This document shows positions 10,547 through 20,791 of a DNA stretch of 64,000 nucleotides, piece after piece (position 1 is the first letter of the stretch; every line of letters begins with the position of its first letter). A program made the position numbers and the translations under genes. Location: contig OZ038460.1 of the NCBI GenBank assembly GCA_964036195.1, positions 14,325,504-14,389,503 on the forward strand, written 5' to 3'. The notes below the pieces were generated by a model, which was not told the origin of the DNA, searched no databases, and worked only from the letters and a program-made list of their open reading frames with translations. Source of the DNA: Sphaerolaimus hirsutus. Taxonomy: Eukaryota > Nematoda > Chromadorea > Monhysterida > Sphaerolaimidae.

Positions 10547-10858
10547 TTAGTAATTATCATCCTGCAGCACATATTCAGCACCATGAATCTCTATACATGC
10601 GGCTATCAAAATCAACGCTTTCCTCAATCTTCTATTGATCGCTGCCAATTGTTTGTCGCTCAAAACTGGATAAGTCGGATCCAGGGCGAGCCACTCATTC
10701 AAAAGCTGAGCAAAGTTCACCTCGGAATATCGGAGCAACATTTGGTACATTCTAGATCTGACTTGACAGCACTGATAAATGGGCGCCAAAATCGTCAGTT
10801 CATCAATTTCTGGGTGCCGAAATGCCTTCCCGTTATCCAATAGGATGACCATTGGCGT
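10547..10858 (-). CDS. Duplicated orphan last exon of FAM20B
   Basis: The exon runs from an intact acceptor (GCGCAG|ACGCCAATG on the minus strand) to the stop. It encodes the final 103 residues of a FAM20B-type kinase: the metal-binding LLDNGKAF, then the family signature ILAPIYQCC. It is the unit-A counterpart of exon 10 at 20792-21103. The peptides differ at one residue (E/D after HP), while several silent nucleotide changes separate the copies. No copies of exons 1-9 accompany it. It could be skipped DNA or an alternative last exon reached by splicing past exon 10. Confidence 0.8.
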   Translation of the reverse strand, partial: TPMVILLDNGKAFRHPEIDELTILAPIYQCCQVRSRMYQMLLRYSEVNFAQLLNEWLALDPTYPVLSDKQLAAINRRLRKALILIAACIEIHGAEYVLQDDNY

Positions 10859-11582
10859 CTGCGCATGAAAATGTCGTTATAAAACATCTCGCTCAGTTGC
10901 ATAAAAACAATGCAGAGTACATACTAGAACGCAACAAAAACACTAGAGTATAAAAAAGCGGAAAAGCATCGCGTCATGCATGGGCTTCAACGATTTTCAA
11001 ATAGTATACCTACTCCGCGTACCGCATGCTATACATTTTTCTGAATGAAACACTCCATCTTGAATTTATCATAAATAAAATGAAAATTGTTCCAATTTTT
11101 TTGAAGTTTTTCAAGCACGAAATATATTTAGGATATAAACAGATTTCTTTTCGCCGGTTGCCTAGGTACCCATCAGATTTGGTCACTGTAATAACGTGAG
11201 CAGTTTAAGGTAAATAGGAAGCAATTATCAAATTAGCACAGTGCTGTGTCACTTCTATAGGGCGCCTAGCTGCGACAAAGTTAATGCGGTGAACGAAATT
11301 TGCACAATTTTGTCGCCGCACCGAGGAAAGTCTATTGTTCTCATTTTATGCACGGATATTCGGCGGTTAATTGTGGCTCATTCGACAGGGCTTTATCAGA
11401 AAAAGCTGCAGTGTCTCAATTTTATGGCTGAGATTTAGTCGGATCACTCTACATACAACTTCAACGACAGGTAAATATGAACTGTCCACTGAAAGAGATG
11501 AACTGTCCACTAGATCGCAAATACCTATCTTTTGATTCGCTGCTTTTTTAACGGCCTAAGCGGAATCACTTAAGATTTTAGA

Positions 11583-14500
11583 ATGTCTACCGCCGTTTCT
11601 GACAGTTCGCATGTGCCAGCGAGCACTAGAACGCGTAGTGAAACCCGAAAACTTCTGACCTACTACATTGACAAAATGTTTGGCCACAAAAGATGGTCGA
11701 GCGGGACTAATATGAGCCAAATTAGCATAGCTGCGGTAATTTTAAAAACATAGAAAGCTTCCGTTGTCATCAAAATGCATTTTCAAACAAAATCAGGCGA
11801 TGACGACCACAAACAATACTGCAAATGGAGCGACTAATGGAACTGCAGCTGCAGGGACCAGATTTCATTAGGCTGACAGGTATTTTACGGTAGCCCGATT
11901 CATTGCAGCTTCAATTAGGTATAATCTGCTGAGTCAAACGAATGTGGAAAACCACGCGGCGAATTTCATATACCTACCGTATTTCCTCGAAATACCCCCT
12001 CAAAATTCTCACTCTGAAAAAATAAACCACCTGGGAGGAAATACGGTAGATATAAAAGACAACTTTCGCGAACTTCAGACAATATTTATAAAAAGAAATA
12101 CAGCAAATCCTCGCATAAGACCACCCTCGAATAACTCCCCTGTTGGTGAGATGGGAAAAAAACTTCCCCTCGAATAAATCCCCCCTCTGTATGAAAAGAA
12201 TACAATGCGAAAATACATACCGTATTTCCTCGTGAAAATTTTGAGAGAAAAACGTGAAAAATGCAACAATAACCACCATTTAGAAGTTTTTACAGCCTTA
12301 TATAAGGATGTACCTAGTAGGTATAAACGATTTTCTAACGTAACACAGTATTTATTTATTTATTTATTTATTGTCAACATGAGATGTAGGGCCATACCCA
12401 TTGCTGGGTTCCGCCCCTCTCTCTCCTACCATCGCCAAGGCTAGCCCAGCTGGGCCCAGCCTCAACCTGACGCAATCAACATTGATAAGTACTTACACCT
12501 ATGAGTGAGATTCATCGATCTGTTATTTGCACCACGCATTCGCGTATCATACTATCGATACCCCTTCTATGAGCATGGCATAGTTTAGCTCCAAGGGGAT
12601 TTACCCTCCAATCACATGGTATAGAGCATCGTATTTTCTTCAGATTTTCACGGTCCTTTATATTAGCTTGGCACACATAAAGAATGTGATGCAAATTGGC
12701 AACTATTTTCACACTGCTGTTTGAGCAGCACTTACAGACTTTTCTTTTAACACCACTCCTTGTACGCAGAGCATTATATCTTGCAGCTAACCAATTCAGC
12801 TCGTTATAGTAGATATTTTTGATTTCTACTTGGTCTAGCACATCACTTCTGTTTGTAACTGCTGTTTCTTCCTTGAGTCTATTGCGTGCAGTCGTCATCC
12901 GTTTTTGATGTATATAATTTTTTATATCTGATCCTCTCAAGTTCTGGATAACCGTGTTTATCTGTGAAGACTCAATGCAATGGTTGACCAGTGTCTTGTT
13001 GGTATTGTCAATTTTCATATGTGAGTTACCTGATAGCAGCTTGTCGGTTTCATGAGCTCTCACCAACCATCTGGTCCTACAAGCACGTTGCATGTAGTTA
13101 TCGTTAGTCAATATTAGTTGGTTATATTTATCGGACGGCAGTATACCATTAATGTCATACAGCAGAGAGCTGCTGCTGCAACTGATTGGCAGCCTAGCTG
13201 CCTTTTTCATTGTTTGCATGTATATCTTGTCCATCTCTGTTAGTTGGCTCTTGTCCAATCCGGTTATCTCTACTCCATACATTGATCCAGGTTCCACATA
13301 GGCCTTCCATGTGATGTTAGCTGTGTGAAGGGGTGTATATGTCCCTTTGGCAGCACTTAGTGGTAGTGTACTTAACCTTTTCATTTTGGTTAGGACATTG
13401 GATTTGTGTGCTTTAAAGGGATCTACACCGGTATTTATTAACACCCCCAAGTATCTTATCTGATCCGTTTCTTTTATTATTTCCCTCTTGCTGTTTCTTG
13501 AACCCCCTACATCAATATACCATTTTCTTTTTGCAATTTTACTATCGCCCCATCGAAGCACTTCACTTTTTGATGTATTTATACTCACGCTCCATTTCCA
13601 GGCCCATGAGCTGAACACACTCATAAGATGTTCAAGTTCGCTATCTCTTGATGCCATAATAACAATGTCATCAGCAAAGAATAGTGCTGGTATTTTCTCG
13701 TTTCCCAGACCACATTTAGCTCCCATTTTTGTTTTTAATAGCTCTGTTGCAAGATCATGTATATATATTGCATAGAGTGTCGGGCTCAGGGCACAACCCT
13801 GTGCCACACCAATTGGGTAGGCTAGCGTGTCACTTTCATACCCTCCATATGTCATCACCGCTTTTGTCTTTATGTAGACATTTGCTATTGCTGTAACCAG
13901 CATGCTTGGTACGCCCATCATTGTCATTTTTTTCCATAGTTTTTCTCTGTCCACGCGGTCAAAAGCTTTAACCGCGTCAATGAAACAGGTAACAAATGGA
14001 TTACCATTCACTTGAGCATAGTTGTAACATGTCTTTAATATCTGCACATTATCTAGTGTTCGCCTACCCGGGCGGAACCCCCCTTGCATCCTAAGTAAAT
14101 ACCTAAGTGTTTTGAACGTCTGTTATGCATTTCCGGGACCACAAATTCATAGTGCCAATTTTGAGGGGGGTATTTCGAGGAAATACGGTAAGAATATTAG
14201 CCTATAGCAGCGACAGCAAATACATGCAGATGTGTATGCAGTGTATACACATGTTTTTGTTGTTGTTGTTGGACGAATACCTGAATTACATAAGTTGACA
14301 GACTGCATCCATACAATGAATTCAGTCCAAGTTTTCTGAGGAAAAAATAACTCCCCCCTTGTATAGGTCCCCCCCTCAAAAACTTCTGGCGAAAAAATAA
14401 CTGCCCGGGTCTTATTCGAGCATTTGGTGTACAATGACTCGGGCTGCCCGAAAAAATACCTGTCGGGCTAATTAAATTTCCCACCAGGAAAAGACTCTGA

Positions 14501-17500
14501 GCACGGTCTGCGTCACTATTGGACATTGGCAGCGAAATGGGTCAAAATCATTGGACGATCGATGCTCAGTTATTGCGGCCTGACCATCGCCGTGCTCATT
14601 TACGTGGTCGTCGGTGCGCTGGTGTTCCAAGCGATTGAAGGTCCCTTTGATCAGGGTATACAAAATTCGGCTCACAATGAAAGCGTGCTCGTGCATCAGA
14701 AGGTGAGAGGATTGAGCGGCAGTTCTCATCTAGTGTGAAATTGACTACCCCAACTAAAGGTGTAAAAAGCAAAAGGGGTCGCAACTTTGACGCCACGCGC
14801 CTGCGACAGGCGTTTTCGTTCCAGGCGCCATGGAAAACAATCGCCAAGCACCAAAAGCGCCATGGCGCCAGTGCAAAACGACACTAAGCGTCATGGCGCT
14901 TTCCACTTTGGCGCTACGGTCATGCCTTTTTTACATCACTACCCCCAACAAATAATACAATACAAACCCCCACTAAAACCAAATAATGCCTCAAATCACA
15001 ATTTTCCTCACCCGAAATCGTGTCCAGTGGCAGTCGCTAGCAAACGAGCTGTCCGCCTTCAGCTGCATGCCGAACTTCACTGGGTATGCACAAGAAATCA
15101 TAGATGAACACCTGGCTGAGCTACAGGTGGCCATAGATCAATATGGCTACAGGGGCCATGCACCCGCCAGTGAGAATGGAGAGGATGGCAGTTGGTCATT
15201 TGCCAGCTCGTTGCTGTTCACTGTCAGTGTGGTCACCACTATTGGTGGGTTGTTCATTGTTGGCAGTATTGTTGAATGAAGGTACTGAACTTTTTTCAAA
15301 GAAAACATAAATGTAAAGTACCTACCTATTTATTTTTTACTCACCGCTGAGTACAGAAAATGTATAGTAAATTTTTTTTCGTTTACTCATGAGTAGTGAT
15401 GGAAAAAGCGCCAATGTCGCTAGGGCAATATGGCGCCAAGCGCCAGAAGCGCCATGGCGCTCTTTGCTTTGGCGCTAGAGCCAAGCGCCAGCGAGCACTC
15501 GGTACCAGAGTTGCGAAAGCGTATTTACGCTTACCCGAAATACCCGGGTAAATGGGTATTTATACTTACGCTTACGCTTACGCTTTCATAAAATACCTGT
15601 ACGCTTGATTACGCTTTCCCAGCCAAAATACCCGGGTACTAAAAGCGTAATTTTTTTTTCACATTGTCCGGTTTTACACTTTCGAAAAAACGCGCTAGTA
15701 GTGTAAAACTACAGAAAAGAAAGAGAATGAAACTGCATACCAAAAAATGACCGCATGTGTGCAGTAATGCACTGAAAATAGCGGCACATGTACAAATTGT
15801 GTCGCATTATGAATGTCTGTTAAATACTGTGCCGTGGAGCAAAATATTTATATGGCTTTAGATGGCAATGGCTTTAGAATATAAATTTTGGGGCCAAAAT
15901 GCACACGTCCTAGTTCGAAAATGAAAATGACTTGACTGTATCTTATGTTTACGCTGTTAGAAGAAATACGGTAAGTATTTATGAGAATACATCGCAAAAC
16001 TCGACAGCATAAAGTCAGAGTTCGAAAATGAAAATGAGTTAACTCTTGCTGCCAATTAACTGCCATCAACATCTAAGGCCAGACTACAAGTGGACATCCG
16101 AAAAAGGTCGCTGAAAGCTTGATTTGGAACGAATTCACTGGGCAAAAACTCCCAGGAAATTTTTTACGCTTACGCTTTATTTTACGCTTTCCCAGGTATT
16201 TAAAAAATACCTTACGCTTTTAGTATCCACACTCAAAATTTAGAAAGTGTATTTACGCTTACGCTTACGCTTTCCAAAAATACCGGTATTTTAACAACTC
16301 TGCTCGGTACTCGAGTATAGGTATTTGTCGGGTAAACGAAAATACGTTTGAACAACTATGGTGTTGGAGGATGAAAATGATTGTCGGCGAAGTACAGGTT
16401 GCCAAATCTCACAGGTTACGGCCATGTTTGTCCAATTACGTCAGTGGGGCGGATGGTGTTGATTGTGTACGCACTGATCGGCATTCCACTGATGCTCATG
16501 TTCCTGGCCAACATTGGCGACTTATTGGCCACGTTGTTCAGGATGGCATACAGTTTGTAGTTTTTGTTTCTTGGAATTTGTGGTACTCTTGATATTTGTG
16601 TCTATTGGCGATGCACACACTGCAATAGTTCACTAAGGGTAAACTTATAATTTAGTAAACTCATTGTCCATCTTCTGAGTGCACCTGAGTTTACCGGAAG
16701 AAGCTGTTCGTCAACTGCAGTTGACGGAGATTAAATATAACACATTCCGGCAAACTCAGATGCGCTCAGAAGTTGAAAAATGAGTTTACGGGTAGTTTAC
16801 TAACGGTAAACTAAAAATTGGTGGTGTGTGCTGCGCCATTATAAATAGGCAGGGTTGCAGGGTAGACATTTTTTTATTAATCCACAATAGTTATAATAAA
16901 TGTACAATTAGACGATTTGCACTTATTTGCCACTTAAATCACATTCACATTTGTGTCAAACCAGGCCAGGGATGCTGCTACCTATGCAACCGGCGACGCA
17001 AAAAGGAACTGGTCTTGGCTGAGGCGTATAAAAAGAAACACGGCCAGTTCGCAACGGAGCAAGACAGGAAAAGGTCAATACCTAATTACGGTATCTGCTC
17101 GAATAATTCCCCCGGTGAACTATTTTTTTGAGGTGACAATTATTCAAAGGCAAATATTTCGTCAAAATTCTCAAGCATGCTTCTATCAAGTTTATGTTTT
17201 ATTAAGACAAAAACATACCATTTTTGTTCAAATTGGACATAACAAATTGATCATATGCATTACGGTAGGGGGAATCATTCAAGGGGATATTTTTTTTCAC
17301 ACTCGTTTTACACGGGGTAATTATTCAAAAGGGGGAATTATTCAAGTGGAAACTATTCTAGAGGGAATTATTCAAGCAAATGCGGTATTTTACTTATTTG
17401 ATCTTTGCATTCAGCGCAATTTCATCACGCGCGGACGCAGGCCGAACCGCAGTCGGCGCTCACGACACCGGCGGTCGACGTCGCCCGTCGACGATTCGTT

Positions 17501-19447
17501 GCGCCGCCGCGACGACTACAGGGACAGGGACGGCGACTACTATCACAGGGACAACGAGAGGGACAGGCCGCGCCGCAGCAGACACGCCAGCAGGCTGGCG
17601 CCCTCGCGCGGCAGACGCCGTTCGGCCTGGGACACTGGCTCAAATGGTGCCCGCGGGCACGTGTTTTTACAACAGTTTTGGAACGCTAATGGAGACTTCT
17701 TACCTACAGTGATTCATTAACTGTCATTAGCTAGCGGTCAACTGAAAAATACATTCGTATTATACATTTGAAAATACTTAAGTCAAACGTAAGGCAAATG
17801 TTATGACGAAAAATAAGATTCGGATACAAAAATAAGACACTTGACTTTACATGATAATTGACACTTTACTTTGCATTTGACAATTTACTTCACACTTTAC
17901 TTTACATTTGACACTTTGCATAATAATTGACATTTGACTTTACATTTGACACTTTAAAGGGCTTGGGTCCCAAGCGGGTTCGGGTAGTAGAGTGGGTTCG
18001 GGTATCGGTTTTCGGTTCCAAAAAGTGTGCGGGTATCGGGTTAGGGTCGGGTCGGGTTCCCAACCATAGCTTGGGACGGACCATGACCACTTTACAAGTA
18101 TGAAAGTTTACAAGTAACAAAAACCTGAAACTTTACAAGTAATTTCATACAACTTTACAAGTAATTAGACCCAAGTTTACAAGTAGATATCAACTGCATT
18201 TTTGCGCGCACTTTACAAGTAAACCACCAATCTTTTCAAGTAAAAAAGCGCACTTAACAAGTATATTATGATGTAGTGATTGGTGTGACCACTACTTTTA
18301 AGGAAAAGCACTGGCTTGTTTTTAGTTGACATCATACTCTACACGTCACCCTATTTACAACCGAACGCAGGCAGTCGGAAGGACCTGATGAACGGTAGCC
18401 CAGCCGACGACCCGCTGGGCAACAACGGGCAATTCTGCACCATGGAAATGATTCTGGAGGAGCCGCCGGTGGTGTACGTGCCCGTGTCGTTGACGCTCAC
18501 CCTGATCGTGTCCTACATGATGATGGGCGCCATACTGTTCGCCGAGTGGAACCACTGGAGTTGGATGACCAGCGCCTACTTTACCTTTGTCACCCTGTCT
18601 ACTGTGGGTTGGTTTTGACGCTGCTCAAAAATTTGTGGGTTAAGTTCATTTTGGAAATTTGATAGGGGGTTTAACGAGGGGTGTTACTATTTCGCCAAAA
18701 ATTTCTTAAACTCCCAGTACTGATTTGTTTGGTTGTAACGTACGCAGACGTAGAAAAATGCAAAAATAAATGCAATGTATAGAGTCTATAGACTTCCATT
18801 TTGAGGAGTGGTATTTCGAGGAAATACGGTATATAACTAGACAAAATCGTGGGAGCAGATCCAAAAATCTAGAACAATATCAGCCACTCAAAACTTCCAA
18901 ACCAAAAATCGTAACTCTAGTCATCCAGCCCCACACCAATCGCAGGCTTCGGCGACCTGGTGCCCGGCTGGTCGAACGTGGACATCGGCTCCGAGCAGGA
19001 CAGCAGCGGCAACGTCAAGCTCGGCCTCGGCGCCGCCTACATCGTCGTCGGCCTGGTGCCAGTCCCTTTAAAATGCCCTGTAAAATGTCAAATGTCATGC
19101 AGTGTCAAAAGTCATGGAAAATGCCCTGCAAAATGGCCACCGCAGGGCATTTTCCACGACTTTTGACACTTTGCGTGACATTTGACATTTTACGAGGCAT
19201 TTTACACGGTCTGGGAGTGCCCCCTGGCCATGCTGTCCATGAGCTTCAACCTCATGATGGAGGAGATCGTGCTCAAGGTCAGGCTGCTCGGCACCCAGTT
19301 GGGTACGTTTCTGCTGAGCAGTGAAATGGTTGTCGGCTTTGTTTGTGTAGTGCGCTCGGTTTATTGTGTAGGGTAATACACTCACGCATAATCAAGGAGG
19401 AGGAGTCGGAGGAGGATGTTGCGCAGACGGATGCTTCGATTGTGTAG
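11583..19447 (+). CDS. Two-pore-domain potassium channel (TWK/KCNK type), copy B
   Basis: Exons: 11583-11735, 11797-11854, 14488-14702, 15028-15244, 16415-16552, 16965-17073, 17441-17646, 18371-18607, then 18946-19055 and 19227-19302 split by IE4, and a last segment 19386-19447. All landmarks of copy A are present: TM1, GYG filter, IGIPLMLMFLANIG, RS/D-rich linker (9 codons longer), GFGD filter, TM4 and the SIV C-terminus. Exons 7 and 8 are intact where copy A carries introner introns. Two lesions appear at the 3' end. IE4 interrupts TM4 coding and ends in CTG, not CAG. The acceptor before the last exon reads CTCAC where copy A has CTCAG. The copy may be decaying, use alternative acceptors (GGGAG|TGC in IE4 restores frame with three extra residues), or tolerate unusual splice sites. 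A 2.6-kb intron, enlarged by a LINE, separates exons 2 and 3. Confidence 0.75.
11975..12048. mobile_element. Very short CCGTATTTCC-type MITE
   Basis: A 74-bp unit with inverted ends TACCGTATTTCCTCGAAATA and GGAGGAAATACGGTA. It is probably an internally deleted copy of the family at 12221-14190. It lies in the large intron of K2P-B. Confidence 0.6.
12346..14100 (-). mobile_element. 5'-truncated non-LTR retrotransposon (LINE)
   Basis: The fragment contains the RT open frame and, beyond its stop, a 3' tail of tandem AAAT units (plus strand ATTTATTTATTT near 12349-12371), as found at the 3' end of several LINE clades. The 5' end is cut at about 14100, inside the RT domain. Confidence 0.75.
12512..14089 (-). 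CDS. LINE reverse transcriptase, C-terminal part
   Basis: 525 codons uninterrupted on the minus strand. RT motifs appear in order: GGFRPGRRTLDNV (motif 1/2 region), FIDAVKAFDRVDREKLW (motif A with catalytic Asp), GVAQGCALSPTLYAIYIHDL (motif B region), and FFADDIVIM (the ADD catalytic pair, plus-strand 13665-13678). The C-terminus has a Cys/His cluster, C-x-C ... H-H-x2-Y-x-C, as in LINE RT-linked zinc knuckles. No endonuclease domain remains because the element is truncated; the ATG is simply the first Met after the break. The intact frame suggests fairly recent insertion. The clade (I/Jockey/CR1-like or other) is not resolved. Confidence 0.85.
   Translation of the reverse strand: MQGGFRPGRRTLDNVQILKTCYNYAQVNGNPFVTCFIDAVKAFDRVDREKLWKKMTMMGVPSMLVTAIANVYIKTKAVMTYGGYESDTLAYPIGVAQGCALSPTLYAIYIHDLATELLKTKMGAKCGLGNEKIPALFFADDIVIMASRDSELEHLMSVFSSWAWKWSVSINTSKSEVLRWGDSKIAKRKWYIDVGGSRNSKREIIKETDQIRYLGVLINTGVDPFKAHKSNVLTKMKRLSTLPLSAAKGTYTPLHTANITWKAYVEPGSMYGVEITGLDKSQLTEMDKIYMQTMKKAARLPISCSSSSLLYDINGILPSDKYNQLILTNDNYMQRACRTRWLVRAHETDKLLSGNSHMKIDNTNKTLVNHCIESSQINTVIQNLRGSDIKNYIHQKRMTTARNRLKEETAVTNRSDVLDQVEIKNIYYNELNWLAARYNALRTRSGVKRKVCKCCSNSSVKIVANLHHILYVCQANIKDRENLKKIRCSIPCDWRVNPLGAKLCHAHRRGIDSMIRECVVQITDR
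15394..15505. mobile_element. TAGTGATGG-type MITE, left part
   Basis: Begins AGTGATGGAAAAAGCGCC and is full of GGCGCC/GCGCCA motifs. It is cut by the hAT-like insertion that starts at 15506. No clear right end was found on the other side of that insertion. Confidence 0.5.
15506..16302. mobile_element. hAT-like TIR element, CAGAGTTG ends, 8-bp TSD
   Basis: Starts CAGAGTTGCGAAAGCG and ends with the inverse, CAACTCTG. The 8-bp sequence CTCGGTAC is present on both sides (15498-15505 and 16303-16310), as expected for hAT insertion. Subterminal arrays of TTACGCTTACGCTT lie at both ends. No transposase frame, so it is non-autonomous. It lies in K2P-B intron 4, the intron that splits the GYG filter codons. 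Confidence 0.8.
17087..17387. mobile_element. CCGTA-type MITE in K2P-B intron 6
   Basis: The left end is ACGGTATCTGCTCGAATAAT and the right is the inverse, ATTATTCAAGCAAATGCGGT. Inner GGGGGAATTATTCAA motifs match other members. K2P-A lacks it in the same intron. Confidence 0.6.
17720..18365. other. K2P-B intron with degenerate short repeats
   Basis: 17840-17960 is a loose repeat of TTGACACTTTACTTTACATT-like units. 17960-18070 is rich in GGGTTCGGGT/GGTCGGGTC. 18080-18260 repeats ACTTTACAAGTA. No gene was recognised. The first tract shares its vocabulary (TGACACTTT, TTTACATTTGACA) with the introner interiors and with the satellite at 50190. Confidence 0.45.
18650..18830. mobile_element. CCGTATTTCC-type MITE, truncated
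   Basis: The right end GGTATTTCGAGGAAATACGG and the interior (TTTCGCCAAAAATTTC, GTACGCAGACGT) match the family. The left terminus is not visible. It lies in the K2P-B intron between the two halves of the second pore filter. Confidence 0.5.
19056..19226 (+). mobile_element. Introner-like element IE4 inside a K2P-B exon
   Basis: A 171-bp family member inside the TM4 exon. The left junction is GGCCTG|GTGCCAGTCCC and the right is GAGTGCCC|CCTG|GCCATG. Copy A reads GGCCTGGCCATG without a break (8913-8924). CTG is on both sides, fitting a 3-bp target duplication that does not supply AG. Read through, it meets a stop (TTT TGA near 19165). Splicing at the internal GGGAG (19213-19217) would keep the frame and add three residues. 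Either the gene is damaged or this is an intron at an early, imperfect stage. Confidence 0.85.
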
Positions 19448-20268
19448 ATACTAAGTGGTTCTGTGTTTTCGATCGGACTTTATAGCTGCGATACAGCTAG
19501 CTAACTTGTGTTGCATAAAATTATGATGTGATGTGTCGCAAAAATTTCGCCAAACGTAAAACTATTGTCATTTTTGCGGCTACTTCAACGTACAACCCTT
19601 ATTACATTATTTTTATAAAATGTACCTACGAAAATTTTTTACTTTTATCAATTTTACGTTGGACATTGCATGAAATGACTGATGTAAAATTGATGGAACA
19701 CGCGTTAATGTTGTAACTAATGGAACGTAAAGTTATATTTTAGGTAAATTTTTTACATTTGATTTAAACTGTAAATAAGGTTGAAGACACTGCAATACAC
19801 CTACATTGACTTTGTAAAAATGACAATTAAATTAACTTCAAGCTTATCGAAATTTTCGTGAAAGAGATTGGCAGCAGGTCAGAAGAACATTAAACTGGAT
19901 ATATTTTATAATCCCCGACCTGAAAAAATGGAGTTAACCGAAGTAAAACTTGTCGGGCTGATTCAATTTTGAACTCCGGATTTTAAAATTATCTATCATG
20001 TGTGTTATTGATATGGAGCAAATGGCACACTAGCGAGTGGAACTTCATTTGCGTAGCAAAATCGGCAGAGATAACAAAATATGAAACATAAATATTACAT
20101 GGCAATCACAGGTTACTATACAACAGACAAGATAAATAGGAAAAAATCTACCCGCAGCAATGTGAGATTTCTGGCAAGAGATGCTCTTAATTTATGCAAA
20201 AAAATATTCAAATATGTGAGAAATTGCATTGTTAGAGGAAGGAATCAAGGTGCAAATTTGCATCAAGT
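19448..20268. other. K2P-B 3' flank, duplicated non-coding DNA
   Basis: Counterpart of 9141-10056. Shared non-coding sequence between the convergent K2P-B and FAM20B genes. No further gene was recognised. Confidence 0.5.
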
Positions 20269-20712
20269 CAGGGCCGTATCCAGGGGGGGGGGGGCGGGGG
20301 GGGGGGCTGCAGCCCCCCCCCTCCCGGGGTGAGACCAGAAAGTGGCCGGAAAATGGCACTTTTTCAACATCAGCGTAAAAAATTTTTGCGCGCAAGCACG
20401 CATTTTTCGCCAGACATCATGTATTGTCGGCAGATTTGCTCCCTGTGGCCGAAATCATTATAAATATGCTCAATTATGTGCTGTTTGCTGTATTTGTATG
20501 TATATTTACATACATATACAGCGTTCCATGGCGCTGGCGCTAACGCCAATGGCGCCATGGCGTTGCGCCTACTAGTGGCGCCAGCGCCATGGCGCCATTC
20601 CGCCACTCTGTACGTAAAATTTTAGGGGGGGGGGGCTGAGCCCCCCCCCCCCGCTCGCCGGCCTCCGTAAACAAGCAGCCCCCCCCGCTCAAAAATCCTG
20701 GATACGTCCCTG
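20269..20712. mobile_element. hAT-like MITE, CAGGG ends, 8-bp TSD
   Basis: The ends are CAGGGCCGTATCCAGG and CCTGGATACGTCCCTG. The 8-bp CATCAAGT lies on both sides (20261-20268, 20713-20720). It has long G/C homopolymer runs under the ends and a GGCGCC/CATGGCGC-rich centre. Unit A shows the site without this insertion. Relatives with their own 8-bp duplications are at 22509, 37127 and 48050. Confidence 0.85.
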
Positions 20713-20791
20713 CATCAAGTAAATAGTGGCGAAAATTAAAACAGATAAAAAGTGAAAATCTCGTATCCAAAACTTGAACCTGCGAAAACCT

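Larger units (their letters stand above)
3560..11130. repeat. Tandem segmental duplication, unit A
   Basis: The unit starts near the shared motif CGCCGGTTGCCTA and ends near AAACACTCCATC (about 11045-11110). It matches unit B in order throughout: untranslated leader, all K2P exons, the 3' flank of K2P, and the last FAM20B exon. Unit-specific insertions are two introner-like elements, a TIR element at 7372-8135 and another at 10057-10468. Boundaries are good to a few tens of bases. Confidence 0.85.
12221..14190. mobile_element. CCGTATTTCC-type MITE interrupted by a LINE
   Basis: The left terminus, TACCGTATTTCCTCG, is at 12221 and the matching inverted right terminus, CGAGGAAATACGGTA, ends at 14190. 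Between them lies the minus-strand LINE fragment (about 12346-14100). Without the LINE the MITE would be about 215 bp, the usual size of the family. It lies within the exon 2 / exon 3 intron of K2P-B. Confidence 0.65.

Noticed and set aside
17425-17712. Overlapping Arg/Thr- and Gln/Arg-rich frames over the K2P-B linker exon on both strands
   Set aside because: They are shadows of the RS/D-rich channel frame, which is the only one joining neighbouring exons in phase.
17960-18070. GGGTTCGGGTA-rich tract as an interstitial telomere
   Set aside because: The units are irregular and do not match a constant telomere repeat.
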